Assembly: GCA_030694935.1 (NCBI GenBank)
Contig: JAUYUA010000060.1
Coordinates: 1 to 44,480 of the forward strand
Direction: 5' to 3'
DNA from: Lutibacter sp.
Lineage (GTDB): Bacteria > Bacteroidota > Bacteroidia > Flavobacteriales > Flavobacteriaceae
DNA length: 44,480 nucleotides
Shown here in pieces: positions 1 through 7,468 of this stretch. The number at the start of each line of letters is the position of its first letter. The stretch's first letter is position 1. The notes beneath the pieces are model-generated. The model was not told the DNA's origin, did not search any database, and saw only the letters and a list, made by a program, of their open reading frames with translations. Made by a program: the position numbers and the translations under genes.

Positions 1-600
1 ATGTTTTTGGGTATGTTCGGACTAAAAGCCACGTTGATTTATGCCGGCTCGGGTATTTTATTGGGAACTATTGGCGGCTGGCTGTTGGGAAAATTCAAGT
101 TAGAACCGCTGTTATCTGATTGGGTGAAGCAAATTATGGCCAAAGCGCAGGCTTCCTCTGATGAATATAAAGAAGAAAAAAGAACCTTCAAACAACGGCT
201 TCCGGAAATCACCAGAAGCGCTTGGGATATTGTAAAAAGCGTGCTGATTTATGTGATTATCGGTATTGCCATTGGTGCGGCAATGCACGGCTATGTGCCC
301 GAAAATTTCTTTGCCGAATACTTGGGCAGCAGCGCTTGGTGGACAGTTCCTGTAGCCGTTATTGTGGCAGTTCCTATGTACGCAAATGCCGCGGGAATTG
401 TTCCGGTAATTCAGGTGTTTGTGGCAAAAGGTGTTCCAATAGGAACCGCAATTGCCTTTATGATGGCAACGGTGGGACTTTCTATACCTGAAGCGACACT
501 GTTGAAAAAAGTGATGACATGGAAATTAATTGCCATTTTCTTTTCAGTAATAACAGTATTTATCATCATTTCGGGTTATATATTTAATATTTTATTATGA
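1..600 (+). CDS. YraQ/ArsP_1-type permease, 5'-truncated by window edge
   Basis: The visible 199 residues match the C-terminal part of the YraQ/DUF318 (ArsP_1) permease family of multi-pass inner-membrane proteins. Several hydrophobic segments are visible. The family-typical stretch around residues 120-170 reads V-P-M-Y-A-N-A-A-G-I-V-P, followed by G-T-A-I-A-F-M-M-A-T-V-G-L-S-I-P-E. Relatives are usually 300 residues or more, so the ATG at base 1 is probably an internal methionine and the real start lies outside the window. The stop overlaps the next gene's start (ATGA), suggesting co-transcription with the methyltransferase remnant. Some relatives export organoarsenicals, but most have no proven substrate, so no specific transport role is claimed. 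Confidence 0.8.
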   Translation: MFLGMFGLKATLIYAGSGILLGTIGGWLLGKFKLEPLLSDWVKQIMAKAQASSDEYKEEKRTFKQRLPEITRSAWDIVKSVLIYVIIGIAIGAAMHGYVPENFFAEYLGSSAWWTVPVAVIVAVPMYANAAGIVPVIQVFVAKGVPIGTAIAFMMATVGLSIPEATLLKKVMTWKLIAIFFSVITVFIIISGYIFNILL

Positions 601-1153
601 CAAATTTTTGGAACGAACGCTACGGCAATCAGGAATATATTTACGGAAAAACACCCAACGTGTTTTTTGCCGAACAATTGCAAAAACTAAAACCCGGCAC
701 CATTCTTTTGCCTTGTGAAGGCGAAGGTCGAAATGCTGTTTTCGCAGCTTTAAAAGGTTGGCAGGCAAGGCCTTTTGACACTAGTGAGGCAGGAAAAATA
801 AAGGCCGAAAAATTGACCGAAGAAAACAATGTTGACATCGATTATCTTATTGATGATGCCGAGATTGTACAATATCAACCAAACAGTTTTGATGCGGTTG
901 CATTTATTTACGCACATTTTCCGCCATCCATCAGAAAAAAATTCATCAAAAAGCAATAACTTGGCTAATGCCCGGAGGTAAAATAATACTGGAAATATTA
1001 AATCCGAAGCAATTGAAAAACAATTCGGGCGACCCAAAAGATTTGTCGATGCTTTATACAATTGATGTTTTAGAAACCAAAACCATTGAATTAAATGAAG
1101 GAAAACACCATCAAGGAAAAGCCGATATCATTCAATTTGTGGCAACAAAATAA
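597..1153 (+). pseudogene. SAM-dependent methyltransferase (TehB/thiopurine-MT-like), frameshifted
   Basis: Two adjacent frames together encode one small class I methyltransferase. The first, from the ATGA overlap with the permease to about 959, has the N-terminal N-F-W-N-E-R-Y and the SAM-binding motif L-P-C-E-G-E-G-R-N-A. The second, ending at 1153, has P-G-G-K-I-I-L-E, P-K-D-L-S-M-L-Y and the C-terminal G-K-A-D-I-I-Q-F-V. Adding one base near 941-943 restores a continuous reading through F-H-Q-K-A-I-T-W-L. The repaired product would be about 185 residues, shorter than the roughly 200 I expect, and it seems to lack a short segment before the final strands. The gene is therefore probably decaying; a sequencing error could explain the frameshift but not the missing segment. 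Related proteins methylate tellurite or small thiols. Confidence 0.75.
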
Positions 1154-1203
1154 TAAATTGATCACAAAAACATAAATATTTTAGTTGCCCATCATAAAGA
1201 ACA

Positions 1204-1770
1204 CTATAATTCTTCGGAATCAAAAGGAGAATCAAAAGGAATATCATCATCAGGATCGTGGGTGTCATAGTCAATGCCCGGCGGATTAAACAAGCCCCAA
1301 CGGTCAATGATATAATTCCATTGGTCAAATGTTTTTACCCATTCAGCAAACAACACCCTGAATTCTTCCACTTCATCCCGCAACAATTGCAGATAATCGG
1401 TATTTTTATAACCGCACATTGCCAAACCCGAGCAATACGTTGAGAGTTCCCGCGCTGCTTTGCGGATAATTGCGGCGTTTTCCATTTTCAAATCATAAAT
1501 TTCGACCGCTTCGGCACCCGAAATCTTTGCGGGAATTATGGTAGCGTTTTCTCTGATATATTGGGCATAACCTTCTAACATAGCACCTTCCGCTTCATCC
1601 AGATTTTCAATATCGTGCAAGGAAACACTTTCACTGATTTTAAGGCTAATTTCCATAATTTCGTGCGCCTTTTTAAAAAGTGGCATGTTCTTTAAACGAT
1701 CGTAACTGCTTTCTTCAAACATAGTTTTAATTTTATCCGATAAATTTATAAATAATTGTCTGAATGCCAT
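1204..1770 (-). CDS. Conserved hypothetical protein, acidic C-terminus
   Basis: I do not recognise a characterised family. The 188-residue product is predominantly helical in composition, with no signal peptide and no membrane segment, so it is probably cytoplasmic. Residues about 17-150 could form a helical bundle. The last 25 residues are rich in Asp/Glu/Pro (D-P-D-D-D-I-P-F-D-S-P-F-D-S-E-E-L), a likely disordered acidic tail. A second methionine at residue 17 (ATG complementing 1720-1722, before F-E-E-S-S-Y-D-R-L) is an equally plausible start; no ribosome-binding site decides between them. The gene stands alone, convergent with the methyltransferase remnant. Confidence 0.6.
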   Translation of the reverse strand: MAFRQLFINLSDKIKTMFEESSYDRLKNMPLFKKAHEIMEISLKISESVSLHDIENLDEAEGAMLEGYAQYIRENATIIPAKISGAEAVEIYDLKMENAAIIRKAARELSTYCSGLAMCGYKNTDYLQLLRDEVEEFRVLFAEWVKTFDQWNYIIDRWGLFNPPGIDYDTHDPDDDIPFDSPFDSEEL

Positions 1771-2009
1771 TCATAAAAATCATCCATGCGCCAAATTTTC
1801 AATCGTCTGGAATTAAACACCTTTTTAAATTTTTTTCAGAATTCAAATTTCAGTTTTTAGTGATATTTATTTAAAATTTCGACTTCCTTCACACCTACAC
1901 TATCCCTTAAGTATCTCCCCAGTATCTCCCCTTTTGATACGTGTGCTTTTTGAATGAATAAGACTGAAAAGCTTTTGCGAATATTAACCAGACGGCATTA
2001 TATCTATAA
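1771..2009. other. Gene-free stretch upstream of the hypothetical gene
   Basis: No coding sequence is visible on either strand. The only structure seen is the tandem 11-bp repeat at 1910-1931. It probably contains the promoter of the minus-strand hypothetical gene. Confidence 0.4.
1910..1931. repeat. Tandem 11-bp direct repeat
   Basis: AGTATCTCCCC occurs twice back to back (1910-1920 and 1921-1931), and a degenerate third unit (CTATCCCTTA) immediately precedes it. It lies about 140 bp upstream of the minus-strand hypothetical gene. The spacing of one helical turn would fit a protein-binding site, but a short repeat without function is equally possible. Confidence 0.5.
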
Positions 2010-2300
2010 TTATAAGTCTGCATATTGAATATCTTTATGGTTGAAGTATTTTTGAACTCTATCTGGGTTTTGCGCTAACATTTGCAAATGATTTTCTAAA
2101 TTTTCTTTTAGTTTCTCTTGGTTTTTAGGTGCCCTTTTGTTGGACAAACCTTGCTTTAAATCACAATTCAAATATTCGTCAGGATTTTTCTATGGTGAAT
2201 AAGCCGGTAAGAAAAATAGTTCTATTTTTTCTTGGTTTTCTTTAACCCAATCTTTCACTATATTACTGTGATGAACCCTTAAATTATCCCAAATAACTTT
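2010..2300 (-). pseudogene. IS630-family transposase remnant (C-terminal DDE region)
   Basis: Read on the minus strand, this stretch encodes the end of an IS630-type transposase: V-I-W-D-N-L-R-V-H-H, then F-F-L-P-A-Y-S-P-stop-K-N-P-D-E-Y-L-N-C-D-L-K, and a tail ending H-K-D-I-Q-Y-A-D-L. The D-N and the N-P-D-E-Y motifs carry the second Asp and the Glu/Asp of the catalytic triad in this family. A TAG codon (complement of 2190-2192) interrupts the frame at a position that is normally Glu in the S-P-E-x-N-P motif. The N-terminal half is absent: a stop sits directly upstream at 2301-2303. It is a dead insertion-sequence fragment and no inverted-repeat ends were found. Confidence 0.85.
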
Positions 2301-2378
2301 TTAAAAATATTTTTGTTGACCGATTTGTTGACCTATCAAATGATATTATATGATTTACTTTGATGGCCCAAAAAACAC

Positions 2379-2412
2379 AAAACCTTGAAAATCAACGATT
2401 TTGCAAGGTTTT
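2379..2412. terminator. Long hairpin, possible terminator
   Basis: AAAACCTTG pairs perfectly with CAAGGTTTT, and inside it AAAATC pairs with GATTTT around an AAC loop, leaving a single bulged G. This gives a 15-bp stem in a gene-free stretch between the transposase remnant and the tRNA genes. It could terminate transcription in either direction. Confidence 0.5.
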
Positions 2413-2435
2413 AATACTGTTTAAGTACTGTAAAA

Positions 2436-2452
2436 GTGATCGCAGAAGGATT
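2436..2452. repeat. att-like duplicate of the tRNA-Arg 3' end
   Basis: The 17-nt sequence GTGATCGCAGAAGGATT is identical to 2570-2586. That segment is the 3' half of the tRNA-Arg T-arm plus the acceptor stem (minus strand) and one flanking base. Duplication of a tRNA 3' end is the usual footprint of a tyrosine-recombinase integration site. Only about 118 bp separate the two copies and no integrase is present, so any element has gone or was never complete. Confidence 0.6.
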
Positions 2453-2514
2453 AAATTTCCTGTAACGCTCCGCTTTGAAAATCAACAAAAGAAAACCTCG
2501 CCATCTAAAAAATA

Positions 2515-2543
2515 AAAGCAAGCTATTTTTTTTAGCCTGCTTT
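2515..2543 (-). terminator. Terminator downstream of tRNA-Arg
   Basis: AAAGCAAGCTA and TAGCCTGCTTT form an 11-bp stem with one mismatch around a T-rich loop. On the minus strand the hairpin is followed by TATTTTTTAG, as expected for a rho-independent terminator at the end of the tRNA transcription unit. Confidence 0.65.
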
Positions 2544-2570
2544 GTTTTCAATTTTTTGTTAATTTATTCG

Positions 2571-2644
<74 letters not shown>

Positions 2645-2748
2645 ATTAGGATTCATTTAATAATCCGGAAACTTTATGTTGTAAAAAGCACGCTTTCTAC
2701 AAAAGCCTTAAATAATTTTTGAAAAATAAATTTTCTTCAAACTATTTG

Positions 2749-2823
2749 TCGGGGTGGCAGGATTCGAACCTGCGACCTCCTGCTCCCAAAGCAGGCGCGA
2801 TAACCGGGCTACGCTACACCCCG
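2749..2823 (-). tRNA. tRNA-Pro (anticodon TGG)
   Basis: The minus strand gives acceptor stem CGGGGTG/CACCCCG, anticodon stem CCTGC/GCAGG around TTTGGGA (anticodon TGG), and T-arm GCAGG TTCGAAT CCTGC. The discriminator is A and CCA is not encoded. It sits between tRNA-Ser and tRNA-Arg on the same strand. Confidence 0.95.
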
Positions 2824-2879
2824 AAGGTGTGGTTAACTTCTATTTATCTGAGCGTAGTTTATGCCGCACTTGATGCGGT

Positions 2880-2892
2880 GCTACACCCCGAA
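2880..2892. repeat. 13-nt copy of the tRNA-Pro 5' end
   Basis: GCTACACCCCGAA at 2880-2892 repeats 2813-2825, the 5' end of tRNA-Pro on the minus strand. It may be a relic of a duplicated tRNA gene or of slippage in the tRNA cluster; it is too short to fold as a tRNA. Confidence 0.4.
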
Positions 2893-2902
2893 AAATAAAA
2901 AG

Positions 2903-2986
2903 CGGAGAGACAGGGACTCGAACCCTGGCGACAGTTACCCGTCGACAGATTAGCAATCTGCTCCGTTACCACTCCGGCACCTCTCC
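2903..2986 (-). tRNA. tRNA-Ser (anticodon GCT)
   Basis: The minus strand gives acceptor stem GGAGAGG/TCTCTCC, anticodon stem GCAGA/TCTGT around TTGCTAA (anticodon GCT), a long variable arm typical of class II tRNAs, and T-arm CAGGG TTCGAGT CCCTG. The discriminator is G and CCA is not encoded. It is first in the Ser-Pro-Arg tRNA array. Confidence 0.95.
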
Positions 2987-3015
2987 TAATATTTGCTTTA
3001 TGAACTTATTTTTGC

Positions 3016-3045
3016 GAGTGCAAATGTAGCATTACAAATGCACTC
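3016..3045. repeat. Interrupted palindrome between pgpH and the tRNA array
   Basis: GAGTGCA-aa-TGTA-gcat-TACA-aa-TGCACTC is symmetric along its whole length, with only A-A mismatches. It lies between the pgpH stop and tRNA-Ser. On the minus strand it is not followed by a T-run, so it is a weak candidate for a classical terminator; it could be part of the tRNA promoter region. Confidence 0.45.
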
Positions 3046-3088
3046 TCACAACATTTATTCGACTTTTTTAATGAAAAGAACTACTTAT

Positions 3089-5140
3089 TTATTCAGGATA
3101 TTCAATTCTTAAATGATAAATATTCTTTAACTTCTTCTTTAACACCTTTTTAATGGTTTGCAGCTCTTTAAAAGTAATATCGGCATTCATAAATTGGCCA
3201 TCGTCCATTTGTTTATTTACAATTTTTTCAACCAAATCATCAAATGCCTTGGCTGATGGTTCTTTTATGCTTTTAGATGCGGCTTCCACAGAGTCACACA
3301 TCATTAATATGGCGGTTTCTTTTGAAAACGGAATTGGGCCTGGATAATGAAAATTACTCTCAGCAAAAACATTCCCGCTCAGTTCTTCTTTTTTGAAGAA
3401 ATAATAAACCAACGTAGTCCCGTGATGCGTTCTTATAAAATCAATTATTCTGTCGGGAATATGGTTCTTTTTCGCAATTTCTACGCCATTAATGATATGG
3501 TCGATAATAATTTTGGCGCTGTCGGTTGGTTCAAGTTCATTGTGCGGATTCACGTTGGTCGCCTGATTTTCTGTGAAATACATCGGATTTTCAATTTTGC
3601 CGATATCGTGGTACAATGCCCCTGTTCGCACCAGCATGGAATTTGCGTTAATTTCTATGGCGCAAGCTTCGGCCAAATTGGCTACTTGCAAGGAGTGCTG
3701 AAATGTTCCAGGTGCTTTTTCAGCCAATTCACGCAATAATTTGGAATTTGAATTCGATAATTCTTTGAGCGATTCATCAGAAACCAGTCCAAAAAGTTTT
3801 TCGAAAATATAAATTAATGGTAAAACAAATAAAGTTGCCGCCCCGTTCATGGCAAAATAAGTCAATTTTTCATAATTTAAATTTTGGGCATTCCCTTCCT
3901 GAATCACAGAAAAAGCAAAATAGGCCACAAAATAAACAAAGGTAATCTGCAAAACAGAAAGAAATAAATTGGCTCTTTTATTCAACTCCGAAATTGTTAA
4001 AATGGTCACTATCCCGGCAATTATTTGCAGGAAAACAAATTCGAAACTGTTTGGCACAATAAAACCAAGCAACAAAACCGTTAATGTGTGTGCAAACAAA
4101 CCCAATCTGGAATCGAAAAAGGCCTTTAAAACCAATGGCAATATCACTATTGGCGCCACATAAACAAACTTGGCGTCATATTTCACAATCAAAGTAATCA
4201 ACAAAATAACCAATATCATATTAAAAAAAATGAAGGTCACTTTGTTGTTGTTTTCAAAAATATCAAGCCTGTATTTTCTTAAAAAAAGCATCAGCATTAA
4301 AAATGACAGCGCCACCAATAATGTATATCCTAGCACAATCCAATTGGAATTGGATTTGCTCCACACTTGCGAGTCAAACTCACTTTTAAGTGAATTTAGT
4401 TTCACTAACTTTTCTCCTTCTACAATATCGCCTTTAAATATAATCCGTTCTTTTTCGGCAACCAGCCCTTTTGTATAGGAAATATGGCTTAAATTTTCTT
4501 CATAAGCCTTTTGGGTAAAATTTTCATCAAAGGTTACATTCGGTTTTAATTCGTTCGAAATAATTGTTAAAACGCCTTTTTCCTCTTTTGAAAAAGGTTG
4601 CTTTCCAAATTTAGTGTTTAAAAACGCTGAAATTTGGGTCGCTTTTAAAAGCTTGTTGGGCTGGATATCCTGTATTGAATTTCCGCGTCTTAAGGTTATT
4701 TCAACATTTTCAATTTTTTGTTCACTTAGTGGATCTAAATAACCGTATTCGTAAATTTCATCTAAAATATCTTTGGCTTTTTGAAATAATCTGGTTTTAT
4801 TTTGATTGGATAAATTGGTTGTAGAAAGATATTCTAAAATCTTTTCGGATGATTTTTTCTTAACATTTAAAACAACTTCTTCATTATATTCAAAAAATTG
4901 TTTTGAAGTTTCCTTTATTCTTAATTTTTCCGTAGCAATCTCTTCATTAGATTTTTTAATGGAGAAATCGAATGGCGAATAATAATTTTCATACTGCCAA
5001 GGTTTCCCTTTTTGAAATTCATACTTAAATTGCCCCCCTTTTGGGAATAAATAAACAACTAAAATTACCGTAATGATGTATAAAAATAGTTTATATATTA
5101 AGGAGTGATTTACAAGTAATTTGTTTATTATTTTCTTCAC
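3089..5140 (-). CDS. pgpH: 7TM-HD family phosphodiesterase, PgpH-like (c-di-AMP hydrolase)
   Basis: This 683-residue membrane protein has the PgpH layout. It has an N-terminal membrane segment (about 15-32), an extracytoplasmic 7TMR-HDED-like region (about 50-260), a block of seven hydrophobic helices (about 265-460) and a C-terminal HD domain. The HD metal ligands are visible in F-Q-H-S-L-Q, A-L-Y-H-D-I-G-K and the later T-H-H-G. Characterised PgpH proteins hydrolyse cyclic di-AMP to pApA, controlling osmolyte and cell-wall homeostasis; the assignment here rests on architecture. The gene is single, with its start at 5140 preceded by a 322-bp gap shared with the divergent thiolase gene. Confidence 0.9.
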   Translation of the reverse strand: MKKIINKLLVNHSLIYKLFLYIITVILVVYLFPKGGQFKYEFQKGKPWQYENYYSPFDFSIKKSNEEIATEKLRIKETSKQFFEYNEEVVLNVKKKSSEKILEYLSTTNLSNQNKTRLFQKAKDILDEIYEYGYLDPLSEQKIENVEITLRRGNSIQDIQPNKLLKATQISAFLNTKFGKQPFSKEEKGVLTIISNELKPNVTFDENFTQKAYEENLSHISYTKGLVAEKERIIFKGDIVEGEKLVKLNSLKSEFDSQVWSKSNSNWIVLGYTLLVALSFLMLMLFLRKYRLDIFENNNKVTFIFFNMILVILLITLIVKYDAKFVYVAPIVILPLVLKAFFDSRLGLFAHTLTVLLLGFIVPNSFEFVFLQIIAGIVTILTISELNKRANLFLSVLQITFVYFVAYFAFSVIQEGNAQNLNYEKLTYFAMNGAATLFVLPLIYIFEKLFGLVSDESLKELSNSNSKLLRELAEKAPGTFQHSLQVANLAEACAIEINANSMLVRTGALYHDIGKIENPMYFTENQATNVNPHNELEPTDSAKIIIDHIINGVEIAKKNHIPDRIIDFIRTHHGTTLVYYFFKKEELSGNVFAESNFHYPGPIPFSKETAILMMCDSVEAASKSIKEPSAKAFDDLVEKIVNKQMDDGQFMNADITFKELQTIKKVLKKKLKNIYHLRIEYPE

Positions 5141-5462
5141 TAAATCTTTGTTTTCCCTCCAAAAATAACAATTATTATGTTACAAGCATTTATAGCCCGC
5201 AATATTTTTAAAATAATCCCCGATTTATAAAACAATTCCATTCAATTTATGATGTAAAAGAACATCATAAAATTATATGAAAAACAAAAATAAATGGAAT
5301 AAACCCATCACTTAATCCTGAAAAATTGCATTAAATTGTTTAATTTCGCAATTGAATTTTTGTTTAAACACAAAATGAAATGAGCATAACAGAATCGCAG
5401 CACTTAAACTGTTGAAGCTATGCGAACACTTTTTGACCATTAATAATAAATAATATCTACAA
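5141..5462. promoter_or_regulatory. Divergent intergenic region with 10-bp inverted repeat
   Basis: This 322-bp AT-rich gap separates divergent pgpH and the thiolase gene and must contain both promoters. The clear structure is a perfect inverted repeat at 5246-5271, TTTATGATGT and ACATCATAAA around AAAAGA, about 190 bp upstream of the thiolase start and 105 bp upstream of pgpH. I could not place a convincing Bacteroidota promoter (TTG / TAnnTTTG) with correct spacing. Confidence 0.45.
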
Positions 5463-6638
5463 ATGAAAGAAGTTGTAATAGTATCTGTCGCCAGAACACC
5501 AATAGGAAGTTTATTAGGTAGTTTATCTGACATACCAGCCCCAAAATTAGGGGAATTCGCCATTAGAGGCGCTTTAAATAAAATAAAATTAGACCCAAAA
5601 CTTGTTGATGAAGTTTTCATGGGTAATGTAGTTTCAGCCGGATTGGGACAAGCACCTGCCAGACAAGCAGCGCTTTTCGCCGGAATTCCGAATACCGTTC
5701 CCTGCACTACTGTAAATAAAGTTTGTGCATCTGGAATGAAGGCAATTATGCTTGCCGCTCAGGCTATTAAAACCGGCGATGCTGAAATTATCGTTGCCGG
5801 CGGAATGGAAAATATGAGTAAAATTCCACATTATCTTGAAGGAAGAAAATCGACCAAGCTTGGCAATATTACTGTTGCTGACGGATTATTGGTTGATGGT
5901 TTGATAAATGTGTACGATCAAAAACATATGGGAACTTGCGGTGATTTATGCGCTGATGAATATAAATTTACACGTGAAGACCAAGATAATTTTGCCATCG
6001 CATCCTATAAAAAATCGGCCGATGCTTGGGCAAAAGGTAAATTTTCCAATGAAATTGTTCCTGTTGAAATCCCTCAAAGAAAAGGCGATCCAATCATTTT
6101 TTCTGAAGATGAAGAATATAAAAATGTAGATTTGGCAAAAATCCCAACCTTACGCCCTGTGTTCAGTAAAGAAGGAACCGTAACTGCCGCAAATGCTTCA
6201 ACCATTAACGATGGCGCAGCAGCTTTGGTGATTATGAGCGCCGACAAAGCCAAAGAACTAAATTTAAAACCAATAGCAAAAATAATTGGTTATGCTGATG
6301 CCGCCCATGAACCTGAATGGTTTACCACCGCGCCGGCAAAAGCAATTCCGAAAGCGTTGGCAAAAGCCGGATTAAAAATAGACGACATTGATTATTTTGA
6401 ATTTAATGAAGCTTTTGCTGTAGTTGGATTGGCCAACATAAAATTGTTAGGAATAGATCCTTCAAAAGTGAATGTGAATGGCGGCGCGGTTTCTTTAGGA
6501 CATCCATTAGGAATGTCTGGCGCCAGAATTGTAATTACATTGGCTTCAGTATTGGAACAAAACAAGGCTAAATATGGCGCAGCGGCAATATGTAATGGCG
6601 GCGGTGGCGCAAGTGCTATCATCATTGAACGCCTGTAA
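5463..6638 (+). CDS. atoB: Acetyl-CoA C-acetyltransferase (thiolase)
   Basis: This 391-residue thiolase condenses or cleaves acetoacetyl-CoA and acetyl-CoA. All catalytic residues are present. The nucleophile Cys88 lies in V-N-K-V-C-A-S-G-M-K, His347 in V-S-L-G-H-P-L-G, and the second catalytic Cys377 in I-C-N-G-G-G-G. Length and residue numbering closely match biosynthetic thiolases of the AtoB/ThlA/PhaA type. It is cytoplasmic. The ATG start gives the standard thiolase N-terminus (E-V-V-I-V-S-V-A-R-T-P-I-G). The NlpC/P60 gene starts 9 bp after its stop, so the two are probably co-transcribed although functionally unrelated. Whether it works in beta-oxidation with the acyl-CoA dehydrogenase at 15.2-17 kb or in another pathway is not visible. 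Confidence 0.93.
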   Translation: MKEVVIVSVARTPIGSLLGSLSDIPAPKLGEFAIRGALNKIKLDPKLVDEVFMGNVVSAGLGQAPARQAALFAGIPNTVPCTTVNKVCASGMKAIMLAAQAIKTGDAEIIVAGGMENMSKIPHYLEGRKSTKLGNITVADGLLVDGLINVYDQKHMGTCGDLCADEYKFTREDQDNFAIASYKKSADAWAKGKFSNEIVPVEIPQRKGDPIIFSEDEEYKNVDLAKIPTLRPVFSKEGTVTAANASTINDGAAALVIMSADKAKELNLKPIAKIIGYADAAHEPEWFTTAPAKAIPKALAKAGLKIDDIDYFEFNEAFAVVGLANIKLLGIDPSKVNVNGGAVSLGHPLGMSGARIVITLASVLEQNKAKYGAAAICNGGGGASAIIIERL

Positions 6639-6647
6639 ATTTATTTT

Positions 6648-7418
6648 ATGCCTTACGGAATTTGTAATTTAAGTATTGTTCCTCTTCGAATTGAGCCCAA
6701 CTACAGAAGCGAAATGGTTTCCCAAGTGTTGTTTGGCGAACATTTTATAATATTGGAAACGCTTCAAAAATGGAGCAAAATCAGACTTGCTTTTGACAAT
6801 TATGAAGGTTGGATTGACTTTAACCAATACCTACCGCTTTCCGAAGAAAATTATTTCGAAATAGAAGAATCAAAAAATGCTTTGGCTGGGGAATTAATAG
6901 ATTTTGTAACCGATGAAAATGACAATTTCTTAACCATTGCCATTGGTGCTACGCTGCCTTTTTATAATGATAAAAACTTTAAGTTAGGAAATATTAATTA
7001 TCGTTACGAGGGTAAAGTTTTTAAGGAAAAACTGCCCAAAGAAACACTTATTGAAATGGCGGCCAGTTTTTTAAATGCGCCTTATTTATGGGGCGGAAAA
7101 ACGCCTTTTGGAATAGATTGTTCCGGTTTTACACAAATGGTCTATAAACTTTGCGGTTATAAATTATTGCGTGATGCGGGCCAACAGGCAACTCAGGGCG
7201 AAGCGTTAAGTTTTATTGAAGAAAGTGAGCCGGGAGATTTGGCGTTTTTTGACAATGAAGAAGGGGTTATTGTTCACGTTGGCATCATTATGAACGACAA
7301 TTATATTATTCACGCCCACGGCAAAATAAGAATTGACAGGATTGACCACAGCGGCATTTTTAATGTTGATACGCAAAGGCATACCCACAAATTAAGAGTC
7401 ATTAAAAAGATCATATAA
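6648..7418 (+). CDS. NlpC/P60 family cell-wall peptidase with SH3-like N-terminus
   Basis: This 256-residue protein has an N-terminal bacterial SH3-like half (about 1-120) and a C-terminal NlpC/P60 cysteine-peptidase domain. The catalytic Cys158 is in P-F-G-I-D-C-S-G-F and His210 in V-I-V-H-V-G-I, with a third polar residue near 222-224 (I-I-H-A-H-G). Family members cut gamma-D-Glu-diaminopimelate bonds in peptidoglycan stem peptides. No signal peptide is evident, which suggests it acts on recycled muropeptides in the cytoplasm, like YkfC-type enzymes, or is exported by an unseen route. It follows the thiolase gene by 9 bp and ends at a strong bidirectional terminator. Confidence 0.88.
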   Translation: MPYGICNLSIVPLRIEPNYRSEMVSQVLFGEHFIILETLQKWSKIRLAFDNYEGWIDFNQYLPLSEENYFEIEESKNALAGELIDFVTDENDNFLTIAIGATLPFYNDKNFKLGNINYRYEGKVFKEKLPKETLIEMAASFLNAPYLWGGKTPFGIDCSGFTQMVYKLCGYKLLRDAGQQATQGEALSFIEESEPGDLAFFDNEEGVIVHVGIIMNDNYIIHAHGKIRIDRIDHSGIFNVDTQRHTHKLRVIKKII

Positions 7419-7453
7419 AAGAAAAAACCCACAAATAGTGGGTTTTTTCTTTT
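7417..7453. terminator. Bidirectional terminator between convergent genes
   Basis: AAAAGAAAAAACCCA and TGGGTTTTTTCTTTT form a 15-bp perfect stem around CAAATAG. A/T runs on both sides let it serve the NlpC/P60 gene (+) and the TPR gene (-), which converge here. Confidence 0.9.
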
Positions 7454-7468
7454 ATATAATTTATGGTA

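Noticed and set aside
222-491. 89-residue open frame inside the permease gene
   Set aside because: Overlaps clear permease coding sequence in another frame, with Cys/Arg-rich composition typical of an out-of-frame reading.
2436-2452. Possible second tRNA gene at the tRNA-Arg repeat
   Set aside because: Only the last 17 bases match; the sequence beyond has no D-arm or anticodon arm, so it is a duplicate end, not a gene.
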